From IMG/VR virus record IMGVR_UViG_3300010401_000004, positions 1-64,000 of that record: 64,000 bases of DNA, one strand, 5' to 3'. Source of the stretch: a virus. Every line of letters begins with the position of its first letter. Position 1 is the stretch's first letter. Both the position numbers and the translations under genes were made by a program. Positions 18,118 to 24,664 of this stretch are shown one piece after another. The notes under the pieces were generated by a model. It was not told the origin of the DNA. It searched no databases and worked only from the letters and a program-made list of their open reading frames with translations.

Positions 18118-19335
18118 TCAATAGATAGTAGCACCTTCCTGCTCAAGGTATGCTCTGGCTTGCGCTGCTGTCATGCCTAACCGTCTGGCGGCATCAGGGA
18201 GTTTGGATTTACTGATTCGCTGGCCCGTATAGCGGCCTGGCCTAGCTTTCGGCTTCGCCGCTTCAACATCTCGCTTCGTGCGCAGGTCTGATGCTGCCTT
18301 GTCTGCCGCGTCGGCCTCTGCGCTGAATCGGGTTATGTCTGCTTGATACGTCGCAGACTTGGCCTGATTTCGCAACCCTTCCGCCTTCGTCTCATACTCC
18401 TTGATGCGCTTGTCGTAGTTGCTGATAAGTTGATCTCTATCAACTCCGCGATTCTCTGGCTTTGTAACCGCCTCTGACGCCAGCTCCGGCACTTCCTGCC
18501 ATGTCTGCCCGTTGTCATCGGACTTCAAGGTTACTGTTGAGCCGTCCGCTTTCTTGCGCTCTCGAATGAGTGGAGGCTTAACCGTGCCGCCCCTGGTTTC
18601 CGTGGCTCGATTGTGCCGTGCCGTCTCTTCCATGCGGAATTGCTCACGCGCACTCTGCTCCTGCTGTCTCTGGGCTTCAGCCTTCAACTTCTCCTGCTCA
18701 AGTACCGGTTTCTGTCGAAGGTTCTCTAGCTGCGCCTGTTCTGCCTCTAAACTGATTTCATTCCCTACCTGCTGCCGATGTTGGCCAACACGCGCTTGAG
18801 ACTGTAAGGCGTCAATACTCACCGGGGAAACCCCTCCTACCGTCCCACCCGCAGCACCAGCCGATAGCAACTCAGCCGCACTCGCCCCTGGATGCGTCCG
18901 GGCATACTCACCCATCGCAATGAGCGCACCTTTACCAATAGACTTCAAGCGATCACCTAACCCGTGGTGCATCTTTGGCGGAAGAATCTCGCCATCAATT
19001 ACCTTACTACTCGGGAAGTCTTTCGCGGCTCGCTCGTCTGTTTTCAAGTCCTCAATGGATTTGTCAATGCCTTGTAAGCCTTTGTCCGATCCAAGACGCA
19101 CGCGAATAGGTTTTGGTTTGTACTCAGGCTCAGGAGGCAGTGGGGCTTGGGACATCGCGGCATTCATACTCACAGGCGCAGGCATTCCGCCTTGAGGCTG
19201 GGTCTGTAGCGACTCGGGCCGCATCTGAATGCTTTGATTGATTTGTGGAGGTGGAGATTCTATCGGCTGTGCGCCAGCTCTCATTGCTTCCATCAGGCGC
19301 TTAAGACGAGGGTCGTTAGTGTAGTCGTCAATCAC
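18118..19335 (-). CDS. coiled-coil internal virion/ejection-type protein
   Basis: A 405-residue protein with a Pro/Gln-rich N-terminus, a hydrophobic Ala/Gly-rich stretch (about 130-165, SAAELLSAGAAGGTVGG), long charged coiled coils (about 190-240 and 295-370) and a basic C-terminus (AARRLGMTAAQARAYLEQEG). It directly precedes the polyvalent protein. This composition and pairing fit an internal head/ejection protein; no catalytic motif is seen. The start is a GTG with only a weak ribosome site, so a later Met is possible. Confidence 0.72.
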   Translation of the reverse strand: MIDDYTNDPRLKRLMEAMRAGAQPIESPPPQINQSIQMRPESLQTQPQGGMPAPVSMNAAMSQAPLPPEPEYKPKPIRVRLGSDKGLQGIDKSIEDLKTDERAAKDFPSSKVIDGEILPPKMHHGLGDRLKSIGKGALIAMGEYARTHPGASAAELLSAGAAGGTVGGVSPVSIDALQSQARVGQHRQQVGNEISLEAEQAQLENLRQKPVLEQEKLKAEAQRQQEQSAREQFRMEETARHNRATETRGGTVKPPLIRERKKADGSTVTLKSDDNGQTWQEVPELASEAVTKPENRGVDRDQLISNYDKRIKEYETKAEGLRNQAKSATYQADITRFSAEADAADKAASDLRTKRDVEAAKPKARPGRYTGQRISKSKLPDAARRLGMTAAQARAYLEQEGATIY

Positions 19336-19377
19336 GCACGCATAGTAAACCTGAATTCAGTTTGGTGCAATGGAAAG

Positions 19378-19488
19378 TTAAAACCCGTATTTCCAAATCG
19401 CAACTGTCGCAGCGAGCATCGCAATCCAGAAGAATGGCTCACGAGCGACGGCTAGCGCAAACTCTTTCAAATAAAGCGGCTTTCTCAC
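19378..19488 (-). CDS. 36-residue single-pass membrane protein
   Basis: The GTG start overlaps the stop of the upstream gene (GTGA), with AAGGAG ideally placed before it. The product (VRKPLYLKEFALAVAREPFF, then WIAMLAATVAIWKYGF) has one C-terminal membrane segment of about 15-18 residues. The function is unknown; it could be a small membrane peptide used at entry or lysis. Confidence 0.68.
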   Translation of the reverse strand: MRKPLYLKEFALAVAREPFFWIAMLAATVAIWKYGF

Positions 19489-19781
19489 TTCCGCTCCTTA
19501 GGCTTCAACAGTGGCTTGCGTGGTCTGTGGGTGCTCATCTTCTCCGCAACTCCACGTGACGGCCCTTGCGAAGCTAACGGCTCAGAAAACACATTCACCG
19601 TCGCGCTAACTTTCCCTTGCCGCTCCTCAACCGTGATCATCCCCTTCGGGGCCAACCGCATCTCGCCGAGCAAGTTAGATCGCAGATATTGATTCAACGA
19701 ACGCGGCATAGCCCGCACGGCTTCCCATATATCAGAATCCAGACGGACGGAACCGAGAACTGATTTCTTAATTTCGCTCAT
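19485..19781 (-). CDS. small basic protein
   Basis: A 98-residue protein. The first half (MSEIKKSVLGSVRLDSDIWE, RSLNQYLRSNLLGE) looks like a ribbon-helix-helix style DNA-binding start, and the C-terminus is highly basic (RPRKPLLKPKERK). A regulator or DNA-binding role is an inference. It overlaps its upstream neighbour by 4 nt and is coupled to the membrane peptide gene. Confidence 0.68.
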   Translation of the reverse strand: MSEIKKSVLGSVRLDSDIWEAVRAMPRSLNQYLRSNLLGEMRLAPKGMITVEERQGKVSATVNVFSEPLASQGPSRGVAEKMSTHRPRKPLLKPKERK

Positions 19782-20008
19782 TTCCGTTCGCTCAGAATCG
19801 CTTGGTTCATAAGTTTTAGGCCGCGTTCAATCCGAGCCATCATCTCGGGATCGTCTCCGCATGTAGGGTGTCGAATGCTGACGATTTCGTCCCCGCGCAT
19901 CTCAATACACACGCCGTTTGGGAAAATGTCAGCGAGCGAAATACGGCTGCCTGACAACACAACGTCGTCATAATCCGTCTCGCGTAAAAGGTATTTAGCG
20001 GTTTTCAT
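19778..20008 (-). CDS. small protein of the terminase-proximal operon
   Basis: A 76-residue acidic protein (MKTAKYLLRETDYDDVVLSG...) with two Cys in the middle and a helical C-terminus. No family is recognised. It overlaps the next gene by ATGA. Confidence 0.7.
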   Translation of the reverse strand: MKTAKYLLRETDYDDVVLSGSRISLADIFPNGVCIEMRGDEIVSIRHPTCGDDPEMMARIERGLKLMNQAILSERK

Positions 20009-20022
20009 TGTTCAGATTGGGT

Positions 20023-20181
20023 TCATTTGCTTTTCACGTGTACGTATGGCGGTTGGCGCTTATAAACCTCTGCGTCTTTGTGCTTTTTCGCCTCAACGCG
20101 AGCATCCTTCAATCGATCAAAGTAGGCTTCTCGAATCGTGCCATCTCTAGCGTACCATCTAGCGAAATATGCTAATTTCAT
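20023..20181 (-). CDS. small basic protein
   Basis: A 52-residue ORF (MKLAYFARWYARDGTIREAY...) whose ATG overlaps the stop of the previous gene (ATGA). It is rich in Lys, Arg, Tyr and Ala with a charged helix. Coupling at the start and normal composition support it. The function is unknown. Confidence 0.66.
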   Translation of the reverse strand: MKLAYFARWYARDGTIREAYFDRLKDARVEAKKHKDAEVYKRQPPYVHVKSK

Positions 20182-20423
20182 TGTTCAAATTCCTGTTGGC
20201 AGTGTGAGCAGTAGAGAGATAATTCAACCTCGCATGATGGACAATCGCGTTTATCCCGTTCGTTGTACGCTTTCTGGTAACGATCCAGTTGGAAGATCAG
20301 AAAGTTTACGTCATCGAAAACCTGCCCAGGCGTCAGGTTCAAATCATCTGGCGTAAAGATCGCGAGCCATCGCTTGCGAATCTCCGTCTCGATTTCTTTG
20401 TCTAGCGTTGCTGAAACTGTCAT
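20178..20423 (-). CDS. small protein with C-terminal zinc knuckles
   Basis: An 81-residue protein: a helical first part (LDKEIETEIRKRWLAIF), then RDCPSCEVELSLYCSHCQQE, two C-x2-C knuckles separated by 8 residues that form a probable zinc ribbon. The ATG was chosen over an upstream GTG. It is the first gene after small terminase. The function is unknown. Confidence 0.7.
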   Translation of the reverse strand: MTVSATLDKEIETEIRKRWLAIFTPDDLNLTPGQVFDDVNFLIFQLDRYQKAYNERDKRDCPSCEVELSLYCSHCQQEFEQ

Positions 20424-20467
20424 CACCGTCACAGCGTGCGCAGGTTTTCGGTTGTCATACCGCCCAC

Positions 20468-20519
20468 CGTAACACGGTCACACGTATAACGCAAGCTATT
20501 TCTCGTAACACGTATTACG
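20468..20519. repeat. cluster of CGTAACACG-type 9-mers at the 3' end of the small terminase gene
   Basis: CGTAACACG occurs at 20468-20476 and 20504-20512, a variant CGTATAACG at 20483-20491, and the inverted CGTATTACG at 20511-20519. The last two overlap to make a 16-bp near-palindrome (20504-20519) covering the terminase stop codon. This could be a packaging-recognition (pac/cos) or operator site; sequence alone cannot decide. Confidence 0.5.
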
Positions 20520-21117
20520 ACGCACTCGATCCAGTCTTATCCTCAACCAAAAACACCGCAAATGCGCGATCTGCAAGTAGTTGGGCTTCGGGTTCTGGAA
20601 TGCCGCTCTGCAAACACTTCCCAATGTAGCGTTTACGAAGTGATTCAGCGGAATCGTCACCAGGTAAAACTATCGATTCGGTTTTATCCGTGAAGAGCTT
20701 ATGGTATTTTCCCAAATCCCGTTTCGCCTCGTGGGCGCTGTACAATTCAACCTTTGTAACTTTGCCCGTGTCTTTATCGAAGGCCAGCGACTTGATTAGT
20801 TTAGAGACGCCGCGCTTCTTAGCTTCAACAAGGCTGAATGAGCCATCGTCTTCCAGTACTTGACCAATGTCAGCTTCGGCAAAAGACGACAGCCCGGTTA
20901 AGACTTGATCGGCGGAAAGTATAAACGGCTTGAGGCGTTCGTTGATTGCGGCTTTGATTAAAGGTTTCTGAAGGTTCTCAACGGAAACTGCGTTTAGGGT
21001 CGCGTAGTTACCTTTATACCCGGCCAGTTGAGCAGCGCGAACACCATTTTTAGTTTCGAGGTAGTGTTCGACAAATAGCTTTTGCTTAATCGTAAGATTT
21101 TCAAGACCGGCACTCAC
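20515..21117 (-). CDS. terS: small terminase subunit
   Basis: A 200-residue protein with the Terminase_2-type start: LTIKQKLFVEHYLETKNGVR, then AAQLAGYKG and an N-terminal helix-turn-helix of the family, followed by a helical oligomerisation region and AHEAKRDLGKYHKLFTDK. It recognises the packaging site and recruits the large subunit. The start is a GTG with no Shine-Dalgarno sequence, 9 nt after a likely -10, so translation may be leaderless. It heads the late leftward block, about 9 kb from terL. Confidence 0.88.
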   Translation of the reverse strand: MSAGLENLTIKQKLFVEHYLETKNGVRAAQLAGYKGNYATLNAVSVENLQKPLIKAAINERLKPFILSADQVLTGLSSFAEADIGQVLEDDGSFSLVEAKKRGVSKLIKSLAFDKDTGKVTKVELYSAHEAKRDLGKYHKLFTDKTESIVLPGDDSAESLRKRYIGKCLQSGIPEPEAQLLADRAFAVFLVEDKTGSSAS

Positions 21118-21126
21118 TAGAACTTT

Positions 21127-21156
21127 AATCTACCCTCTCCCTCACTAGATTGGCAA
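21127..21156 (-). promoter_or_regulatory. sigma70-like promoter for the terminase/late block
   Basis: On the minus strand TTGCCA (21156-21151) and TAGATT (21132-21127) are spaced 18 bp. Only 9 nt separate the -10 from the terS GTG, so the mRNA would start at or next to the start codon. Confidence 0.5.
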
Positions 21157-21171
21157 GGGGAAATGTGACGA

Positions 21172-21636
21172 TTAGGTTTGCGTTGCCCATTTCTCAAGTT
21201 CAGGCCACTCGTCATTAAGGGTTTTCGGGATTAACGCGTCAACTCCACGTACTTTAATCTCGGCCAGCCAAGCAAGGTACTGACTCCACGCTTCAAAGCG
21301 AACAATCAGCGCAACGTCAAAGGCGTCAGCCAGCTTCAATAGCGTGCCGATTTGCGGATTGTAACTTGCGACTTCTAGATGTTCTAGTCGATTGATCGTT
21401 GCAAAGCTCACGCCCGCCTTGTCGGCAAGCTCCTCCTGCGTCCAACCACGATCCTCTCGAATCAGCCGAACCTGAGAGCGGATAATCCAACAAAGCGAAG
21501 TGTCTAAGTAGGCATCTCGGAAGTTTTTACCATGCAGGTCAAAGGCAAGCTGCCGCAGATCGATTTCGGCAATCTCCTGAGATACCTGATTGCGAAACTT
21601 TACCCGCTTTGCTTCTCGATTGGGACTCTCTATCAC
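21172..21636 (-). CDS. XRE-family helix-turn-helix regulator
   Basis: A 154-residue protein. Residues about 54-108 are a canonical XRE HTH: IRSQVRLIREDRGWTQEELA, DKAGVSFATINRLE, then IGTLLKLADAFDVALIVRFE. The N-terminal 45 residues and the C-terminal tail (EIKVRGVDALIPKTL) match no domain I know. The start is GTG with AGGAAGG 5-6 nt upstream. Placed just ahead of the small terminase promoter, it may control the late block, which is inference. Confidence 0.82.
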   Translation of the reverse strand: MIESPNREAKRVKFRNQVSQEIAEIDLRQLAFDLHGKNFRDAYLDTSLCWIIRSQVRLIREDRGWTQEELADKAGVSFATINRLEHLEVASYNPQIGTLLKLADAFDVALIVRFEAWSQYLAWLAEIKVRGVDALIPKTLNDEWPELEKWATQT

Positions 21637-21724
21637 TTTACCTTCCTTGATCCAGCCTACTAATGCACGGCGGGTTCCACCTGCTTTCCCTCACCCTTCC
21701 CCCATCGCGCTTCTCTTGCCTTCT

Positions 21725-21886
21725 TTAGACTCTTTTGTGAGGCTGTTTAGCTTCAAGGGGTCTTACGCGCTCGCGGTCATAATACGGTGAATTGCACGAT
21801 GCACAGTTCTTTGGCTTCTCCGTTGACCGGGGCCACCATTTATGACCACAGCGGAGGCAGAGGAGTTGTTTAAGGGTTTGAGTCAT
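21725..21886 (-). CDS. small zinc-ribbon protein
   Basis: A 53-residue protein with the well-known pattern CLRCGHKWWPR then CASCNSPYYDRER, a two-knuckle zinc ribbon common in small phage and archaeal proteins that may bind nucleic acid. The ATG overlaps the stop of the upstream gene (ATGA). The function is unknown. Confidence 0.78.
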   Translation of the reverse strand: MTQTLKQLLCLRCGHKWWPRSTEKPKNCASCNSPYYDRERVRPLEAKQPHKRV

Positions 21887-21981
21887 GCCTCGTCTGACAA
21901 TCCTCTCGCGGCAAGCGTCACAGTGTTGATCCGTTCGAGTTCGTCAAGAACGAGCTTGGCGTGTGTTTGGGTCTTATTCAT
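21883..21981 (-). CDS. 32-residue protein coupled to the zinc-ribbon gene
   Basis: MNKTQTHAKLVLDELERINT followed by a short helical tail. The ATGA overlap with the next gene and a purine-rich upstream region (AAAGGAAGACGAGTCAGG) support translation. The function is unknown. Confidence 0.58.
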   Translation of the reverse strand: MNKTQTHAKLVLDELERINTVTLAARGLSDEA

Positions 21982-21997
21982 CCTGACTCGTCTTCCT

Positions 21998-22186
21998 TTA
22001 TTGACGTTCCGCTTGAAACCGAGCTTCTAGTTCTGTTTCTGATTTGCCTATCGCACATTCTTTGCAAGTCGCCCAGCCGTGCATACACGAATCGCAAATT
22101 TCCTTCTCGCAATCGTAGCAGGGGAAAATCAATGTACTTATCGGATGCGCCTCTTCGCAGTTATCGCAAAGATACCCTCGTTTCAT
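21998..22186 (-). CDS. small double zinc-knuckle protein
   Basis: A 62-residue protein with cross-brace-like Cys spacing: YLCDNCEEAH, CYDCEKEICDSCMHGWATCK, then an acidic helix. At least eight Cys and a His could hold two zinc ions (B-box or RING-like spacing). Family and function are not recognised. Confidence 0.72.
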   Translation of the reverse strand: MKRGYLCDNCEEAHPISTLIFPCYDCEKEICDSCMHGWATCKECAIGKSETELEARFQAERQ

Positions 22187-22205
22187 TAGCTCTTACGCCT
22201 TTCCG

Positions 22206-22511
22206 TTATGGTTTAACGCCTTCACACATTAGCATCAAGCAATCGTGAGTTGCACACCAACGATAAAGCTGCGGCCCGTGGTTCATCGGCTCACCCAAGA
22301 CACACGCGGAGTACGATTCTCGCGGCAATTCGCCTAACTCTTGCTCTGCTTCTGTACGACCTCGCGGTTTAGCGGCAACCTCAATCCGATTACATTCCGC
22401 GTTCACTGCGTTAACAATCTGGTCAGCCGCTTCAGGCGTTGAGCATGTACCAATTCGCTCACCGTCCATGTAAACTTCTGTTCCGCGTCTCTCGTATCTT
22501 AGTAGTTGCAT
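22206..22511 (-). CDS. hypothetical protein
   Basis: A 101-residue protein (MQLLRYERRGTEVYMDGERI...) with an N-terminal beta hairpin and helix (STPEAADQIVNAVNAECNRI) and C-terminal Cys/His residues (YRWCATHDCLMLMC) that might bind metal. It overlaps its upstream neighbour by 13 nt. Confidence 0.7.
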   Translation of the reverse strand: MQLLRYERRGTEVYMDGERIGTCSTPEAADQIVNAVNAECNRIEVAAKPRGRTEAEQELGELPRESYSACVLGEPMNHGPQLYRWCATHDCLMLMCEGVKP

Positions 22512-23038
22512 GATAATCCTTCCGTTTGTTCAGGCTCGGGCGTTACTTGTCTGCCCTCAGCGTTGTAGCCACGTCGCTTAGCTTCGGCCAATAAATCGTT
22601 AAATGGGAACCGTTGCAGCACCGCTGGCCGTGTCCACTCTTCGATAAACGTTGACTCAGGCATTTGACGCAGCTCTTTAGTGTTAGCAGCGCTCAAATTT
22701 AACTTGTGACAATCGCAAGAGCACCGCTTCCAGCCCCCGGTGCGCAATTCGATTTGACCAACACAATCATCGTGATCGTAAGAGTCACACGGCCACAGAT
22801 CGCCCATGTCCCGGTGATGCGGATGATAAGATTTGAGTGCTCGCGTAACCCACTCTTGCTCAGTTGAGATTGAGGACGTTAGCGAACGGAAGCGACTACG
22901 AGCGGCCCCCGCAGCGCAAGCCGGACAAACGCGGCCAAAGTATGCAGCGATGCGCCGAACGCGCGCCTGACCTCGCCCGAAATAATCAACCGGGTTAGAA
23001 GCGTTAAGAGAATGCCCGCAAGTGAATGTGTTTCCCAT
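22499..23038 (-). CDS. Cys-rich hypothetical protein, leaderless start likely
   Basis: A 179-residue protein. The N-terminus has a Cys/His pair set (FTCGHSLNA, VCPACAAGAA), the middle has a second set (CDSYDHDDC, KRCSCDCHKLN), and the C-terminus is helical and acidic. These look like two zinc sites. The ATG lies 7 nt from a strong -10 with no Shine-Dalgarno sequence, so it is probably translated from a leaderless mRNA and heads this small operon. The function is unknown. Confidence 0.75.
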   Translation of the reverse strand: MGNTFTCGHSLNASNPVDYFGRGQARVRRIAAYFGRVCPACAAGAARSRFRSLTSSISTEQEWVTRALKSYHPHHRDMGDLWPCDSYDHDDCVGQIELRTGGWKRCSCDCHKLNLSAANTKELRQMPESTFIEEWTRPAVLQRFPFNDLLAEAKRRGYNAEGRQVTPEPEQTEGLSCNY

Positions 23039-23045
23039 ACCCAGA

Positions 23046-23075
23046 ACTATACGCCAAGCTATATAGACAAGTCAA
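23046..23075 (-). promoter_or_regulatory. strong sigma70-like promoter, leaderless transcript
   Basis: TTGACT (23075-23070) and TATAGT (23051-23046) are spaced 18 bp on the minus strand. The ATG of the next gene begins after only 7 nt, where the transcript should start. Confidence 0.72.
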
Positions 23076-23113
23076 CACCTATTTTGATTTATTTTCAGAT
23101 ACGACCGGTCTGC

Positions 23114-23389
23114 TCACTTCCGCCCCTGAGGGGTGCCCAGAGAGTCGCGCAACTCTTTTACTTTCGGCGTGAGCCATCCACAGCCATTACACCAGTCGCA
23201 AGGGTAAGTACAGCCACAAGGCACGGTGAGCGCAACGCAACAGCCCACAGCAAACTCTCCACCCGCAAGGTCTTGTTTCAACAGCGACACGCGCCATTCA
23301 TCCCGCGCAAGGTGCATCATATTTCCGAAGCCGATTTGCACGCCCAGATTGTGAACTGCTCGCGCCTGTTCTCTATTATTCTCGCTCAT
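23114..23389 (-). CDS. Cys-rich hypothetical protein
   Basis: A 91-residue protein whose middle has six Cys in CCVALTVPCGCTYPCDWCNG, a likely zinc-binding cluster similar to DnaJ-type C-x-C-x-G knuckles. It overlaps the upstream HTH gene by ATGA. The function is unknown. Confidence 0.7.
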   Translation of the reverse strand: MSENNREQARAVHNLGVQIGFGNMMHLARDEWRVSLLKQDLAGGEFAVGCCVALTVPCGCTYPCDWCNGCGWLTPKVKELRDSLGTPQGRK

Positions 23390-23673
23390 TTCACCTTCGG
23401 CCTCCCGCGAGCCTTCTTCCCGTTAGCCTGATTCCGCTTTCCAGCCTCTTGCCGCTTCGGATTGATTGTAAAACTCTGTGCGGCCTTCAAAGGCACCCGA
23501 ACGCTGGGTACGTCGATCTCTACCGTTTGAAGCCTTCCTGCGGCGATTGCAGCCCAAACAGCCTGCCTTGTGACGCCTCGCAGGACAGCAACCTCATTCA
23601 CCCGCAAAGCAATTTTGCCGTTGTGGTGCGCGAATCGAATCTGAGAAACACGATCCTCAGTACCACTAACCAC
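23386..23673 (-). CDS. HTH-containing DNA-binding protein
   Basis: A 95-residue protein. Residues about 22-52 (LRVNEVAVLRGVTRQAVWAA, then IAAGRLQTVEI) read as an excisionase/MerR-like helix-turn-helix, followed by a very basic tail (NGKKARGRPKVK, an AT-hook-like GRPK). The start is a GTG with AAAGG just upstream. It is divergent from a two-gene plus-strand island and may regulate it. Confidence 0.7.
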   Translation of the reverse strand: MVSGTEDRVSQIRFAHHNGKIALRVNEVAVLRGVTRQAVWAAIAAGRLQTVEIDVPSVRVPLKAAQSFTINPKRQEAGKRNQANGKKARGRPKVK

Positions 23674-23698
23674 CTTTTCAGTGAGAGAGGAAATGAGA

Positions 23699-23950
23699 AT
23701 GGAGCCAACAGTAGGGCAAACCGTCAGGCCGCGACTCGGGCCTAAGCCACCGGGAATTAGAAACGCCCGCGAGCTTCATGTAATCACAGAAGTGAAGAAG
23801 CTCGGACTTTGGGATGGCGACTTCAACCAAGACGACGACGGTTATTTCCACAGTCAGACCGAAATCGACAATGAAGGCGGGTACTGGATTAAGACCGATA
23901 AACTACGCGAATGGTATGCGTGGATTTGGTTTCGACCGGAGAAGGGATAG
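23699..23950 (+). CDS. hypothetical protein of a plus-strand island
   Basis: An 83-residue protein (MEPTVGQTVRPRLGPKPPGI...) with acidic and aromatic C-terminal half (WYAWIWFRPEKG). Three starts are possible; this ATG has GAGAGGAA at the best distance. It lies on the opposite strand to the surrounding operon, directly divergent from the HTH gene. The function is unknown. Confidence 0.68.
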   Translation: MEPTVGQTVRPRLGPKPPGIRNARELHVITEVKKLGLWDGDFNQDDDGYFHSQTEIDNEGGYWIKTDKLREWYAWIWFRPEKG

Positions 23951-23953
23951 CTA

Positions 23954-24190
23954 ATGATTAAGGTAACACTCGATTTAACCGCCGAACAAAAGGTGGCAAT
24001 CCAACCGCTGACCGATGCGATGACAGAGGCGATTGGCGGGGTGCTGGGCCAATGTTTTGTTATCCCAACAGACAGCCGCTATGGGCAAGTGGATTTATAT
24101 TATATGACCCGCGAACAGCACGCAATCATTGATGCGGCAATCATAAAAGCACTGAAACTTGAAAGGGGTAACTACGATGCAATATCATGA
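23954..24190 (+). CDS. hypothetical protein of a plus-strand island
   Basis: A 78-residue mixed alpha/beta protein (MIKVTLDLTAEQKVAIQPLT...). It begins 3 nt after the preceding gene, with AAGGG upstream. Its end overlaps by 6 nt the end of the convergent Lar-like gene. The function is unknown. Confidence 0.68.
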   Translation: MIKVTLDLTAEQKVAIQPLTDAMTEAIGGVLGQCFVIPTDSRYGQVDLYYMTREQHAIIDAAIIKALKLERGNYDAIS

Positions 24191-24664
24191 GTTTGAGCCA
24201 ACAACAGTTAATGCCCGTATTCGTCTCTCAGCTTCACGGAGGGCGTCGGCTTGGGCATTGTATTGCGCTGCGGCCCCTAACGTAAACACGTCGCCTTCGC
24301 GCGTTGCTGCCGCTTTCTTCGCCGCCTCTCTCGCCATCTCTGCGCAGATGGAGGCGGGGTTGGGTGGTGCGGGGAGGTTACGAAGCGGCCCCTTGTCCAC
24401 ACCTTCGCCCATTGCGGTTAGTTGCGCGATTAGATGTTTTCGGAAGCCAGGATCGCGTTGCGCCACGTTGTAGACGATCTGTTCCTCTGTCCCTGTTGAA
24501 GCGCGGCGTGACCATGCTTCGATTGCCTTCTCAGGCGAATTGTGAATTGCCGCACAAGTGCTGTTTGTACACGTCACGTAGAAAGCCGCATCCTTGTAAT
24601 TTTGTAGTTTCGCGGGCGCTCCGCAGAACGGACACGGCGGCAGGTGTGGTTTATTGATGCTCAT
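24185..24664 (-). CDS. Lar-like restriction-alleviation family protein
   Basis: A 159-residue protein. Residues 1-55 match the Lar family pattern: LPPCPFCGAPAKLQ, then VTCTNSTCA and KAIEAWSRR. Lar of Rac prophage relieves type I restriction; many phage Lar-like proteins are untested. The remaining 100 residues are helical and charged with no recognised domain, making this longer than typical Lar proteins. The start overlaps the end of the upstream gene by 14 nt. Confidence 0.75.
   Translation of the reverse strand: MSINKPHLPPCPFCGAPAKLQNYKDAAFYVTCTNSTCAAIHNSPEKAIEAWSRRASTGTEEQIVYNVAQRDPGFRKHLIAQLTAMGEGVDKGPLRNLPAPPNPASICAEMAREAAKKAAATREGDVFTLGAAAQYNAQADALREAERRIRALTVVGSNS

Noticed and set aside
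20433-20514. 9-codon leader ORF (MTTENLRTL) after terS
   Set aside because: Too short to distinguish from chance; the repeats there are the stronger signal.
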